A DNA stretch of 64,000 nucleotides, from positions 1 to 64,000 of the forward strand of contig NZ_QZMS01000003.1 of NCBI RefSeq assembly GCF_003614885.1, written 5' to 3'. The notes beneath the pieces were generated by a model. That model did no database searches. It worked only from the letters and a program-made list of their open reading frames with translations, and had not been told where the DNA came from. This DNA comes from Photobacterium salinisoli. Its GTDB lineage: Bacteria; Pseudomonadota; Gammaproteobacteria; Enterobacterales; Vibrionaceae. Each line of letters opens with the position of its first letter. Position 1 is the stretch's first letter. This document shows, one piece after another, positions 51,293 through 60,811 of the stretch. The translations under genes and the position numbers were made by a program.

Positions 51293-51457
51293 CAAAAGAA
51301 AAAGCGGTGCTTGAAAACAAGCACCGCTAAGCAAAAGTCGACAGCATATTCAGCCCTACACTCAATATCTGCCCTCGCTAAAGTACACTGGAAGCAATGT
51401 GAGCAATGTCGTGCTATCAGACCAGAAACGCCTTGCTGTTCGTTTCTCGCTGAAAGC
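51293..51457 (-). ncRNA. ryhB: RyhB-type small RNA, copy 2
   Basis: A second complete unit immediately upstream of copy 1. It has the same 27-nt core (51414-51388), the same GTGTAGGGCT element (51361-51352), and its own terminator with an 11-bp stem (AGCGGTGCTTG/CAAGCACCGCT) and T-rich tail. The stretches outside the core differ from copy 1, so this is an older tandem duplication, not a recent repeat. Confidence 0.92.
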
Positions 51458-51462
51458 AAGTT

Positions 51463-51519
51463 AATAATAACCATTCTCATTTATTGATCAAGCATTATTT
51501 GCGAATAATTTTCATTTAC
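51463..51519 (-). promoter_or_regulatory. Fur-controlled promoter of ryhB copy 2
   Basis: Fur-like boxes AATAATAACCATTCTCATT (51463-51481) and GAATAATTTTCATTTAC (51503-51519). TATTAT at 51469-51464 with TTGATC 16 bp upstream. Structure mirrors copy 1. Confidence 0.82.
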
Positions 51520-51520
51520 T

Positions 51521-51955
51521 CTATTTATCCCAACTTTTCACGAAATGCAGGCGGTAATCCTCAATGCCGTCTTTCTTCTCCATATGCTCTATCTGGTAAC
51601 CGTTTCTCAGTAACAATCTCAGCATCGAAGGGTAACGGTTACGGGATTTGACTCTCAGCTCCAGATAGCCCTGCTCTTTTACCCAGGCTTCCTGAGTGCT
51701 CATCAGAGCCTGAGCCACCCCATTGTGACGCCCTTCGGCGACCACGCCGCCAAGCCAGCTGTAATAACAGGTTTCCGACAGGCTATAGCCAATTTTCACG
51801 CCTATCAGTTCACCCTCTTGCTCCGCCACCAGAATCAAAGGGCAACGCCCGCGCACCCGGGTTGCCAGGCTGTGCTCTGTCTCAGGATGATCAAATTCTT
51901 GAATTCTGGCCAGTACGCTTGCCGCCTCAGCCAGACTGGCTTCTCGTATTTTCAT
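51521..51955 (-). CDS. GNAT-family N-acetyltransferase
   Basis: A 144-aa GNAT with the acetyl-CoA-binding loop in GVVAEGRHNGVAQALM (about 70-85) and a C-terminal strand pair (YQIEHMEKKDGIEDYRLHF). The substrate cannot be told. ATG 51955 with GGAG 6 bp upstream is chosen; a longer frame begins at 52039 inside the yhhQ terminator. Located between yhhQ and the RyhB genes. Confidence 0.88.
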   Translation of the reverse strand: MKIREASLAEAASVLARIQEFDHPETEHSLATRVRGRCPLILVAEQEGELIGVKIGYSLSETCYYSWLGGVVAEGRHNGVAQALMSTQEAWVKEQGYLELRVKSRNRYPSMLRLLLRNGYQIEHMEKKDGIEDYRLHFVKSWDK

Positions 51956-51984
51956 CACAGCTCCCACACTCAGTTTTGGCTCAC

Positions 51985-52008
51985 AAAAAAGCCGGCGCTT
52001 GCCGGCTT
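51985..52008 (-). terminator. Terminator after yhhQ
   Basis: Minus-strand stem GCCGGC-AAGC-GCCGGC followed by TTTTTT. Confidence 0.85.
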
Positions 52009-52013
52009 TGAGT

Positions 52014-52694
52014 TTATGACAGCCCCTGCGAGGGCTCAAGCTGAGGCCGCAGCCGGGTCAGACGCTTGACCAGATAATTGAGCAGTACGCCGTACATAGG
52101 CACGAACAAACCCAGGCTGATAATGAGCTTCACGCCGTAATCCACAAGGGCAATTTCCACCCAGTGCTCAGCCATGAAAGCATCCGGGCTCTGGTAAAAG
52201 GCGATAGCAAAGAAAGCAATAGTATCTATAGCATTACCGAATACCGTCGAGCAGGTGGGCGCTATCCACCATTGCTTGCATTGGCGCAGGCGGTTGAACA
52301 CGGAAACATCCAGGATCTGTCCCAGCAGATAAGCCATAAAGCTGGCAATCGCGATCCGGGCCACAAAGAGGTTAAACTCGCCCAGCGGCGCGATCCCCTG
52401 AAACGCCCCCTGATAGAAAACCACAGAGAGGAAATAAGACACGGCCAAAGCCGGCAGCATAACCCGGGTAATAATCTTACGCGCCATGCTGGCACCGTAA
52501 ATACGTACCGTCAGATCGGTGGCCAGAAAAATAAACGGGAAGGTAAAAGCCCCCCAGGTAGTATGGACACCAAACAAGGTAAAAGGGATCTGAACCAGAT
52601 AGTTGCTGGAAGCAATGATCACCAGGTGGAACAGTACCAGAATCCACAGAGCCTGGCGCTGCTGGGCCGGCGAGAAAGGAGAAGTCGTCATCAA
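52014..52694 (-). CDS. yhhQ: Queuosine precursor transporter YhhQ
   Basis: A 226-aa VUT-family membrane protein with six predicted helices. It imports 7-cyano-7-deazaguanine (preQ0) and related bases for queuosine tRNA modification. Family signs are FPFIFLATDLTVRIYG (about 53-68) and the LGQILDVSVFNRLRQ region (about 122). The start MMTTSPFS has AAGG upstream. The 5' leader was checked for a preQ1 riboswitch but none was recognised. Confidence 0.94.
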   Translation of the reverse strand: MMTTSPFSPAQQRQALWILVLFHLVIIASSNYLVQIPFTLFGVHTTWGAFTFPFIFLATDLTVRIYGASMARKIITRVMLPALAVSYFLSVVFYQGAFQGIAPLGEFNLFVARIAIASFMAYLLGQILDVSVFNRLRQCKQWWIAPTCSTVFGNAIDTIAFFAIAFYQSPDAFMAEHWVEIALVDYGVKLIISLGLFVPMYGVLLNYLVKRLTRLRPQLEPSQGLS

Positions 52695-52778
52695 CAGACC
52701 TTTTTGTCAAATGGGGGCGAGGGAACCCAAACACACCAACAGCACATTTTATGTACAGCGCTGTCACCAAAGGCGCTG

Positions 52779-52806
52779 ATTATACAGTAACCAATCCGAC
52801 TGCCAA
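52779..52806 (-). promoter_or_regulatory. Sigma-70 promoter of yhhQ
   Basis: On the minus strand TTGGCA (52806-52801), 16-bp spacer and perfect TATAAT (52784-52779), about 90 bp before the start codon. Confidence 0.65.
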
Positions 52807-52847
52807 GACACCACAGGGTATGGCAAACGTTTGCTGTTAAAATTTGA

Positions 52848-53165
52848 TTAGTGAGTCAACTTTTCAAGCCAGCTTGCCAGAAATGCCAGGGTGTCGCTGT
52901 CATCCCGGCTGAGTAATTCCAGCCACATCGCCGCACTGTAATGCTCGCCTTTCAGCATCATCCGGCAACCTTCAAAATCGATCAGCCAGATATGTAAATC
53001 GGCATTGGCCTCTTTTTCTACTACGCTCGCCCCCAGCACAGTGACCAGCGCCTGCGCGACATCGGCAAAGCTGTCATAGTCAAAATCCGGGGTCAGCAGA
53101 TGCAGACAACCCTGTGCGTGGTCGAACTCGCGAACGCCAAAACGGATGTCAGTCGAATAAATCAT
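52848..53165 (-). CDS. DUF3630 protein
   Basis: A 105-aa soluble protein with an alpha/beta pattern (IRFGVREFDHAQGCLHLLTPDFDYDSF) matching the DUF3630 family; function unknown. ATG 53165 follows AAGGG; an ATG 5 codons upstream is possible. It ends 150 bp upstream of yhhQ. Confidence 0.8.
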   Translation of the reverse strand: MIYSTDIRFGVREFDHAQGCLHLLTPDFDYDSFADVAQALVTVLGASVVEKEANADLHIWLIDFEGCRMMLKGEHYSAAMWLELLSRDDSDTLAFLASWLEKLTH

Positions 53166-53372
53166 AGGGTGCCCTTCCAATATCCGCCGCTGCCGGGCGG
53201 TTATGGTGTAAGTAAGTGTGTATTAGCGTATCAAAGCATAAGCAAGGCATAGCAATGGGCAAAGATTCGTGGTCTTATCGCCCGGTTGCCTTGACGGCCA
53301 GGAGGCCTAGCCGGGTAACACTGTGGTGATGAATTGCATTCTCACCCCAATACGCAAGCTGTTTTGTAGTAC

Positions 53373-53440
53373 ACAAAATCCCGGATTTTGTATCTGCTAC
53401 ACTCTCTGCCGGATAATCAAGGATTGTCCGGTATTTTTTT
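53373..53440 (+). promoter_or_regulatory. Palindrome plus orphan terminator beside recQ
   Basis: A perfect 9-1-9 palindrome ACAAAATCC-C-GGATTTTGT (53373-53391) is followed by a plus-strand intrinsic terminator: CCGGATAATC/GATTGTCCGG (53409-53430) and TATTTTTTT. No plus-strand gene lies upstream; recQ is on the other strand and the T-run is on the wrong side to end it. A short plus-strand RNA from about 53325 to 53440 is possible. Confidence 0.55.
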
Positions 53441-53458
53441 GCCTCAGGCTCGGTCCGG

Positions 53459-55306
53459 TTAATACTCGGCAGCGGCCAGCAAATGCTCTTCGATCACAGA
53501 TAAAAATACCTTGCCGTATTTTTCCAGCTTACGCTGACCGACACCGTTGACGGCCAGCAATTCCCCTTCAGACGTCGGCAAACGCTCGGCCATTTCCATC
53601 AGGCTGGCATCATTGAAGACCACATAAGGCGGCAGAGATTCTTCGTCGGCAATCGCTTTACGTACCATCCGCAGTTTGGAAAACAGTTTCTTGTCATACT
53701 GCCGTTTGAGCCGGTTGTCCTGGCGGTTATTGCCGCGCGCGCTGCTGTCAATCCGCGGCACCGCGAGCTGAAGGCTGATCTCCCCCCGCAGTACAGAGCG
53801 TGCTTTGTCAGTCAGCTGCAGGGTGGAGCTGTTGACTATGTTCTGGGTCAGGAAGCCGCGGTGGATCAGCTGGCGCACAATACTGACCCAGAATTCATGG
53901 CTGTGTTCGCGGCCAATGCCGTAGGTGCTGAGCTTGTCATGCCCCTGCTCCCGGACTTTGGCATTTTGCAGGCCGCGCAGTACATCGACCACATGATGCA
54001 CCCCAAAACGCTGATTCACCCGATAGACACAGGACAGCGCCTTCTGCGCCATTTCCAGTGCCTCAAAATGCTGGGGCGGATCAATACAGATATCGCAGTT
54101 ACCACAGGCGTGCTCACTGTGCTCGCCAAAGTAATGCAGCAGTACCTGGCGGCGACAGGTCTGTGCCTCGGCAAACGCCCCCATGGCATTGAGCTTATGA
54201 CTTTCGACCTGCTTTTGCGGGCCTTCCTCTTTTTCATCCAGACAGCGGCGCAACCAGGCCAGATCTGCCGGGTCATAAAACATCACAGCTTCGGCGGGCA
54301 GGCCATCGCGCCCGGCCCGGCCGGTTTCCTGATAATAGGATTCGATATTGCGTGGAATATCAAAATGCACCACGAAGCGGACATTGGGTTTATTAATCCC
54401 CATACCGAAGGCCACAGTGGCGGCGACGACCTGAATGTCATCACGCTGGAACCCTTCCTGCACCCGGATCCGCTCGTCGTGTTCCAGCCCGGCATGATAA
54501 GCCGCTGCGCGTATCCCCTGCTCGGTGAGCTTCTCGGCCACCTGTTCCACTTTCTTGCGGCTGTTACAGTAAATAATCCCGCTCTGGCCCCGCACGCTGG
54601 CTAAAAAGCGCACCAGCTGCGCCATCGGCTTGTACTTTTCCTGCAGGGTATAGCGGATATTGGGGCGGTCAAAGCTGCCCAGATGCGTAAAAGGCGCATC
54701 CAGCGCCAGCCGGTTCATGATGTCCTGCCGGGTGGTGTCGTCTGCCGTGGCGGTCAGGGCAATGACAGGCATGGTGGGAAAGTGCTGCTTGAGCATGCCC
54801 AAAGAGGCATACTCTGGCCGAAAATCGTGCCCCCACTGGGAAATACAGTGTGCTTCATCCACGGCAAGCAGGCTGACCGGTAAACCGCTGAGCCGGTCGA
54901 TAAAATCCCGGCTCACTACCCGTTCCGGCGACACGTACACCAGCTTGAGCGTGCCGTCTGCCATCCCCTGCCAGGTAGACTGTATTGCGTCCGCGGACAT
55001 GGTGGAATTGAGGCACCCCGCTGCCACGCCATTGGCCTGCAGCTGGTCGACCTGATCTTTCATCAGTGAAATTAACGGGGAGATGACCAGAGTCAGCCCT
55101 TCACGCATCAGCGCCGGGATCTGATAACAGAGCGACTTGCCGCCCCCGGTCGGTAAGATCACCAGGCAATCACGGCCAGATGCCACTGCCTCGATCACTG
55201 CCTGCTGGCCGGGCCGGAAAGACTGGTAGCCAAACACCTGCTGCAGAATCTGCTCGCTGCTGGCGGATGAAACGGCACGGCTGAGATCAGGGGTTGAGGC
55301 GGACAT
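53459..55306 (-). CDS. recQ: ATP-dependent DNA helicase RecQ
   Basis: RecQ is a 3'-5' helicase in recombination and fork repair. The 615-aa protein has Walker [17 protein letters not shown] (about 50), DEAH box in [18 protein letters not shown] (about 142), zinc site [19 protein letters not shown] (about 380-403) and a C-terminal HRDC domain (about 535-610). ATG 55306 with AAGAGTG upstream is preferred to the GTG 21 bp earlier. Confidence 0.97.
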   Translation of the reverse strand: MSASTPDLSRAVSSASSEQILQQVFGYQSFRPGQQAVIEAVASGRDCLVILPTGGGKSLCYQIPALMREGLTLVISPLISLMKDQVDQLQANGVAAGCLNSTMSADAIQSTWQGMADGTLKLVYVSPERVVSRDFIDRLSGLPVSLLAVDEAHCISQWGHDFRPEYASLGMLKQHFPTMPVIALTATADDTTRQDIMNRLALDAPFTHLGSFDRPNIRYTLQEKYKPMAQLVRFLASVRGQSGIIYCNSRKKVEQVAEKLTEQGIRAAAYHAGLEHDERIRVQEGFQRDDIQVVAATVAFGMGINKPNVRFVVHFDIPRNIESYYQETGRAGRDGLPAEAVMFYDPADLAWLRRCLDEKEEGPQKQVESHKLNAMGAFAEAQTCRRQVLLHYFGEHSEHACGNCDICIDPPQHFEALEMAQKALSCVYRVNQRFGVHHVVDVLRGLQNAKVREQGHDKLSTYGIGREHSHEFWVSIVRQLIHRGFLTQNIVNSSTLQLTDKARSVLRGEISLQLAVPRIDSSARGNNRQDNRLKRQYDKKLFSKLRMVRKAIADEESLPPYVVFNDASLMEMAERLPTSEGELLAVNGVGQRKLEKYGKVFLSVIEEHLLAAAEY

Positions 55307-55505
55307 GACTTCACTCTTGATTGACACAGCCGGCTATTCTATACCATTCAGATCCCGGATGGGAGCGCCAGCCTCACGGTAACCGCGCCAGCAAAAGAAG
55401 TCGCTGGTCATTTTGATCTGGCTGGCATTATACTGCCCATCCGGGCATATCTAGCGCAATGCCCATACCTTCCTCTCAATATTGACCATAACGTACTGGA
55501 ATAGC

Positions 55506-56417
55506 ATGGACGAGCAAGCAAAAACGACCCAACGCGGGGTCATACTGGCGATCGCCGCCTACACCATGTGGGGCATTGCACCGATTTACTTTAAGATGCT
55601 GCAAAGCGTCAGTCCGCTGGAAATCCTCAGCCACCGCATTCTCTGGTCTTTCTTTTTTCTGGCGGGATTACTCTTTCTTGGCAAGGGCTGGGGCAAAGTC
55701 CGCCAGGTGCTCAAACAACCCAAAGTCCTGCTGATGCTGCTCGCCAGCTCAGTCATTATAGGGGCCAACTGGCTGATCTTTATCTGGGCGGTCAACAGCA
55801 ACTATATGCTCGATGCCAGCCTGGGCTATTTCATCAATCCGCTGCTGAATGTGTTGCTGGGTATGGTGTTTCTGGGCGAGCGCCTGCGCCCTCTGCAATG
55901 GCTGGCTGTGGTGCTGGCCGCCGGCGGCGTACTGGTACAGTTAATCCACTTCGGCTCCCTGCCCTGGGTCGCCTTGGTGCTGGCGGCCAGTTTTGGTGTC
56001 TACGGCCTGCTGCGCAAAAAGGTCAATCTGGATGCCCAGACCGGCCTGTTCATGGAAACCAGCATCCTGCTGCCACTGGCACTGGGTTATGTGTTGCTGT
56101 TCGCCAGCAGCCCGACCTCAAACTGGACGCTGAATAGCCTGGATACCAACCTGCTGCTGATGGCGGCAGGTATAGTCACCACACTGCCCTTGCTGTGCTT
56201 TACCGGCGCGGCCACCAAGCTCAAGCTGTCGACCTTGGGTTTTTTCCAGTACATAGGTCCCAGCCTGATGTTCCTGCTGGCCGTCGCCGTGTACGGTGAG
56301 CAATTCAGTGCCGACAAGAGCCTGACATTTGCCTGCATCTGGGTTGCGCTGGTGCTGTTCAGCTACGATGGCATCAAGGGTCACCGCCAGAGCCGCAAGA
56401 AAGCCCAAATCGCCTGA
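55506..56417 (+). CDS. rarD: EamA-family transporter RarD
   Basis: A 303-aa, ten-helix drug/metabolite transporter of the RarD subfamily (TMWGIAPIYFKML at about 19-31, SHRILWSFFFLAGLLFLG). Substrate unknown. Start ATG 55506 is preceded by GGAA; upstream in-frame TTG at 55482 is less likely. Divergent from recQ, as in vibrios. Confidence 0.93.
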   Translation: MDEQAKTTQRGVILAIAAYTMWGIAPIYFKMLQSVSPLEILSHRILWSFFFLAGLLFLGKGWGKVRQVLKQPKVLLMLLASSVIIGANWLIFIWAVNSNYMLDASLGYFINPLLNVLLGMVFLGERLRPLQWLAVVLAAGGVLVQLIHFGSLPWVALVLAASFGVYGLLRKKVNLDAQTGLFMETSILLPLALGYVLLFASSPTSNWTLNSLDTNLLLMAAGIVTTLPLLCFTGAATKLKLSTLGFFQYIGPSLMFLLAVAVYGEQFSADKSLTFACIWVALVLFSYDGIKGHRQSRKKAQIA

Positions 56418-56531
56418 CGCTGCCCGCCCGCTTGCCACTTCACACACAGATTGCTCACACCCGTGGGCAATCTGTGTTAAAAACACCTAATCTTATTGAC
56501 TGATTCCAAACCATTTTCAGAAGGATAAGCC

Positions 56532-58277
56532 ATGAAAAGGACTTCCCTTGCGCTGGCTCTGACCTGCGCCTTGCTCTCCGCCTCTGCCTACAGTGAACAA
56601 GCCACAGATCTCATCGCCCCGGAAGGGGCCACGGGCTTTCAGCGTAACGCGCAGGTCACAGGTAAAGAGTGGATGATCGCCACTGCCAACCCGTATGCCA
56701 GTGATGCCGGGGCCGCTATGCTGGCCAAAGGCGGCAATGCCATTGATGCCATGATTGCCGCGCAGCTGGTGCTGGGGCTGACCGAGCCGCAATCATCCGG
56801 TTTGGGAGGCGGGGCATTTCTGGTCTACTGGGACAATAAAGAAGAAGCCCTGACCACCTTCGACGGCCGTGAAACGGCCCCGGCCGAAGTCACGCCGCAG
56901 CTGTTCCAGGATGAAAACGGCAAGCCTTTAGCTTTCTACGATGCTGTGGTCGGTGGCCGCTCTGTCGGCACACCAGGCACAGTCAAACTGATGTGGCATA
57001 CCCACCAGCGTTTGGGCAAATTGGCCTGGAAAGATCTGTTTGAACCCGCCATTACCCTGGCCCGTGACGGCTTTACCGTCAGCCCGCGACTGGCGCAATT
57101 AGTGCAGGAAGACAGCGAACGCCTGCAGCGCTGGCCGACCACCAAAGCCTACTTCTTCCCGAACGGGCAGGCGCTGAAAGCCGGGGAAACCCTGAGGAAT
57201 CCGGCCTATGCCGATACCCTGCAGCAAATTGCCGAACGCGGCGCCAGTGCCTTTTATCACGGTGAGATTGCCAAAGACATAGTCAAAACCGTGCGCAACG
57301 CTGAAGGCAATCCCGGGGTGCTCAACACCATGGATCTGGCCACCTATCAGGTCAAAGAACGCCCGGCGGTCTGCGCACCGTATCGCCAGTATGAGGTCTG
57401 CGGCATGGGACCGCCCAGTTCCGGGGCCCTGACGCTGGGTCAGATCCTGGGGATACTGAGTCATTTTCCGATGAAAGAACTGGGACCGCAAAAAGCCCTG
57501 AGCTGGCATTTGATCGGCGATGCATCCCGTCTCGCCTTTGCTGATCGCGGCCGCTATATGGCCGACAGCGATTATGTCCCTATGCCGACCGAGGGGCTGT
57601 TGGACAAAGATTACCTCAGTCAGCGCGCCGGCCTGCTGAAAAGCAGCCAGGCTTTACAAGAGGTCAGTGCGGGATTGCCGCCCTGGTCGCACGCCGTGAA
57701 TTACGGCCAGGATAATGCGCTTGAGCTCCCCTCCACCAGCCACCTGGTGGTCGTCGACACAGACAGAAACGTGCTGTCGATGACCACCACGATTGAGAAC
57801 GGCTTTGGCTCCCGCCTGATGGTACGCGGCTTTCTGCTCAACAATGAGCTGACCGACTTTTCATTCAGCAGCCACGACCATGGTGTCCCGATTGCCAACC
57901 GGGTCGAACCCGGTAAACGGCCGCGTTCGTCCATGGCGCCAACCATAGTGCTGAAAGACGACCAGCCGGTACTGGCCATCGGTTCGCCGGGCGGCAGCCA
58001 GATCATCGGCTATGTCGCCAAAACTCTGATAGCTCACCTCGACTGGGGATTGAGCCTGCAGCAGGCGATTGATCTGCCCAACATGAACAATCGCTTCGGC
58101 CCGTTCGAGCTGGAGCAGGGAACCAGTGCTGAGCACTGGGCGCCGGAGCTGGAAAAACTGGGCTTTGAGGTTCAGATCAAGCCGCTCAACTCAGGTGTTC
58201 AGGCGATCGGCCTGTTCCGCGGACAGCTCAACGGGGCCGCCGATCCTCGCCGGGAAGGCAAAGTGGTCGCGCAGTAA
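56532..58277 (+). CDS. ggt: Periplasmic gamma-glutamyltransferase
   Basis: Ggt splits glutathione and transfers its gamma-glutamyl group. The 581-aa precursor has a signal peptide (about 1-20) and self-cleaves before the nucleophilic Thr in LPSTSHLVVVD (about 400), giving large and small subunits. FGSRLMVRGFLLNNELTDF and the GSPGGSQIIGYV region are conserved. AAGGA precedes ATG 56532. Confidence 0.95.
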   Translation: MKRTSLALALTCALLSASAYSEQATDLIAPEGATGFQRNAQVTGKEWMIATANPYASDAGAAMLAKGGNAIDAMIAAQLVLGLTEPQSSGLGGGAFLVYWDNKEEALTTFDGRETAPAEVTPQLFQDENGKPLAFYDAVVGGRSVGTPGTVKLMWHTHQRLGKLAWKDLFEPAITLARDGFTVSPRLAQLVQEDSERLQRWPTTKAYFFPNGQALKAGETLRNPAYADTLQQIAERGASAFYHGEIAKDIVKTVRNAEGNPGVLNTMDLATYQVKERPAVCAPYRQYEVCGMGPPSSGALTLGQILGILSHFPMKELGPQKALSWHLIGDASRLAFADRGRYMADSDYVPMPTEGLLDKDYLSQRAGLLKSSQALQEVSAGLPPWSHAVNYGQDNALELPSTSHLVVVDTDRNVLSMTTTIENGFGSRLMVRGFLLNNELTDFSFSSHDHGVPIANRVEPGKRPRSSMAPTIVLKDDQPVLAIGSPGGSQIIGYVAKTLIAHLDWGLSLQQAIDLPNMNNRFGPFELEQGTSAEHWAPELEKLGFEVQIKPLNSGVQAIGLFRGQLNGAADPRREGKVVAQ

Positions 58278-58304
58278 GCGGCCCTATCTCGTCAGGCAGG
58301 ATCA

Positions 58305-58344
58305 AAAACGCGCCGTCTCCTCAGGAGAGCGGCGCGTTTTTTTC
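58305..58344. terminator. Bidirectional terminator ggt/uvrD
   Basis: Stem AACGCGCCG/CGGCGCGTT with a paired inner part TCTCC/GGAGA, A-run before and T-run after. Confidence 0.88.
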
Positions 58345-58361
58345 AAGCCATCAATGAGAAT

Positions 58362-60533
58362 TTACATGGCTTCCAGCTTGGCGTACTGAGTGACCAGCCA
58401 CTTGATGCCCTCACCGTTGAAAGCCACCTGAACCCGGCTCTGGGCGCCACTGCCTTCAAAATTGATAATGGTCCCTTCGCCGAATTTCGGGTGCTGGACC
58501 CGCTGGCCCAGATTAAAGCCGGTCTGATTAAAGTTATCGTTGACCTGGGTCTGGCTGAAACGGCCGCCGGTGGACGGACGCGACACCTGCGCTTTCATCC
58601 GCACTTCTTCGATAAACTCTTCCGGAATTTCCCGGACAAAGCGCGACACTTTGTGGAAATTGTCTTTACCGTACAAACGCCGCATTTCGGCATGGGTAAT
58701 GTAGAGTTTTTCCATCGCCCGCGTCATTCCGACGTAGCACAAACGGCGCTCTTCTTCGAGACGGCCATGCTCTTCTGAGGTGCGAAAGCTCGGGAACATC
58801 CCTTCTTCGACCCCCACCATAAAGACCACAGGAAATTCCAGCCCTTTGGCACTGTGCAAGGTCATCAACTGCACGGCATCATCAAATTCATCGGCCTGCC
58901 CTTCACCGGCTTCCAGCGCGGCATGCGACAGAAAGGCCGCCAGCGGGCTCATTTCTTCGGCTTCTTCCGGCACTTCAAACTGCCGGGTAGCGGTCACCAG
59001 CTCTTCCAGGTTTTCAATCCGAGCCTGGGCTTTCTCGCCCTTTTCCTGCTCGTACATGGCCCGCAGCCCCGACGCGCGAATGACTTCATCGGTCTGCTGA
59101 TACAACGGCAGGTCGCGAGTATCGTCTTCCAGTGCATTCACCAGCTCGACAAACCGGCGCAGTGAATTGGCAGCCCGACCTGCCAGCACTTTTTCGTCCA
59201 GCAACTCGACACTGGCCCGCCACATTGTCATCCCGCGATCGCGGGCGGCCATACGTATGGTATCGAGAGTACGCTCGCCCAGCCCCCGGGTCGGGGTATT
59301 GACCACCCGCTCAAACGAGGCATCATCATTGCGGTTGGCGATCAGTCGCAGGTACGACAGCGCATCTTTGATTTCCTGCCGCTCGAAGAAGCGCATGCCA
59401 CCGTAAATCCGGTACGGCATACCCGCCTGAATTAACGCTTCTTCCAACACCCGCGACTGGGCATTGCTGCGATACAGCATGGCCGTGTCATTGAGCGCAC
59501 CGCCACTGTCCTGCCAGCTTTTGATCTTACCCACCACAAACCGGGCTTCATCCAGTTCGTTAAAGGCAGAGTAAACGGAAATTTTTTCCCCTTCGCTGCC
59601 GTCGGTCCACAGATTCTTGCCCATCCGCTCATTGTTATGGGCAATCAGGGCGTTGGCGGCCTGAAGAATATTGCCGGTTGAACGGTAGTTCTGCTCCAGG
59701 AAAATACTGGAGGTGTTGGAAAACTCGCGCAGAAAGCGTTGGATATTTTCGACCTTGGCGCCACGCCAGCCATAGATAGACTGGTCATCATCACCGACTA
59801 TCATTACATGGCATGCCGGGCCGGCCATCAGGCGCAGCCAGGCAAACTGGATATTGTTGGTATCCTGAAACTCGTCCACCAGTATGTGCTTGAAGCGGGC
59901 CTGATAATGCTCGCGGATATGCTTGTTGTATTTGAGCAGCTCAAAGGCGCGCAGCAGCAATTCGGCAAAATCGACCAGACCGGCGCGATCACAGGCTTCC
60001 TGATACGCGGTATAGAGCTTCAGCCAGGTCTGTTCAACCGGGTCGTTAAAGGTTTCGATATGCGACGGGCGCAGCCCCTCATCTTTCTTACCATTGATAT
60101 ACCAGGCCGCCTGACGGGCCGGCCACTGCTTTTCATCCAGGTTCTGGGCTTTGATCAGGCGGCGCAGCAGGCGCATCTGATCATCAGAATCGATGATATT
60201 GAAATCTTCCGGCAGCTTGGCATCGAGATAATGGGCGCGCAGCATGCGGTGGCTCAGGCCGTGAAAGGTACCGTTCCACATTCCGGCGCAGTTACCCTGC
60301 ATCAGCGCATTGATACGTCCGCGCATCTCTGCCGCCGCTTTGTTGGTAAAGGTGACCGACATCAGTGAGAAAGGCGAGGCTTCTTCTACCCGCAGCAACC
60401 AGGCAATCCGGTGCACCAGCACCCGTGTTTTACCACTGCCGGCGCCGGCCAGTACCAAATGATTCCCCAGCGGTGCCGCCACCGCTTCGCGTTGTTTGTC
60501 ATTAAGACCATCTAACAAGAGTGAAACGTCCAT
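58362..60533 (-). CDS. uvrD: DNA helicase II
   Basis: UvrD unwinds DNA in nucleotide excision and mismatch repair. The 723-aa SF1A helicase has Walker A GAGSGKTRVLVHRIAWL (about 31), DEFQDTNNIQFAWL (about 220), GDDDQSIYGWRGA (about 246) and LMTLHSAKGLEFPVVF (about 560). E. coli UvrD has 720 aa. A LexA-like box lies just before it. Confidence 0.98.
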   Translation of the reverse strand: MDVSLLLDGLNDKQREAVAAPLGNHLVLAGAGSGKTRVLVHRIAWLLRVEEASPFSLMSVTFTNKAAAEMRGRINALMQGNCAGMWNGTFHGLSHRMLRAHYLDAKLPEDFNIIDSDDQMRLLRRLIKAQNLDEKQWPARQAAWYINGKKDEGLRPSHIETFNDPVEQTWLKLYTAYQEACDRAGLVDFAELLLRAFELLKYNKHIREHYQARFKHILVDEFQDTNNIQFAWLRLMAGPACHVMIVGDDDQSIYGWRGAKVENIQRFLREFSNTSSIFLEQNYRSTGNILQAANALIAHNNERMGKNLWTDGSEGEKISVYSAFNELDEARFVVGKIKSWQDSGGALNDTAMLYRSNAQSRVLEEALIQAGMPYRIYGGMRFFERQEIKDALSYLRLIANRNDDASFERVVNTPTRGLGERTLDTIRMAARDRGMTMWRASVELLDEKVLAGRAANSLRRFVELVNALEDDTRDLPLYQQTDEVIRASGLRAMYEQEKGEKAQARIENLEELVTATRQFEVPEEAEEMSPLAAFLSHAALEAGEGQADEFDDAVQLMTLHSAKGLEFPVVFMVGVEEGMFPSFRTSEEHGRLEEERRLCYVGMTRAMEKLYITHAEMRRLYGKDNFHKVSRFVREIPEEFIEEVRMKAQVSRPSTGGRFSQTQVNDNFNQTGFNLGQRVQHPKFGEGTIINFEGSGAQSRVQVAFNGEGIKWLVTQYAKLEAM

Positions 60534-60543
60534 CGCCTTTCTA

Positions 60544-60574
60544 CTGGTTATTTATACACTGGCGGTGATTATAA
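60544..60574 (-). promoter_or_regulatory. uvrD promoter with LexA-like box
   Basis: On the minus strand a TATAAT lies at 60574-60569. CTGGTTATTTATACAC at 60544-60559 matches 12 of 16 positions of the LexA consensus; uvrD is SOS-controlled in E. coli. The -35 box is unclear. Confidence 0.4.
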
Positions 60575-60811
60575 CAGCTCAGACAGAGAATGCCTGCCCT
60601 GTCGCCTGCTTCTTTCTTCACCCGCTAAAACCCAAAGCTGTTGCCGATTTTCACGATAAATCTCTCCCGGCTGAAATTTATCCGCCCGCCTGCCTTTCTA
60701 GTCTTTATAAGAGGGTCTACTCTGCAAATGAGCCACTCACTGGTGGCCGATACTGCAGGACGGACGTTCGTTCACTGTGACATCTCACTGTCTACTGAAA
60801 GAGGAATGATG

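Noticed and set aside
52695..52775. preQ1 riboswitch in front of yhhQ
   Set aside because: Expected from the transporter's substrate, but none of the conserved preQ1-I/II/III sequence blocks was found in the leader.
60496..60780. 94-aa frame upstream of the bufferin precursor
   Set aside because: Overlaps the uvrD start and promoter region, no ribosome binding site, no family resemblance.
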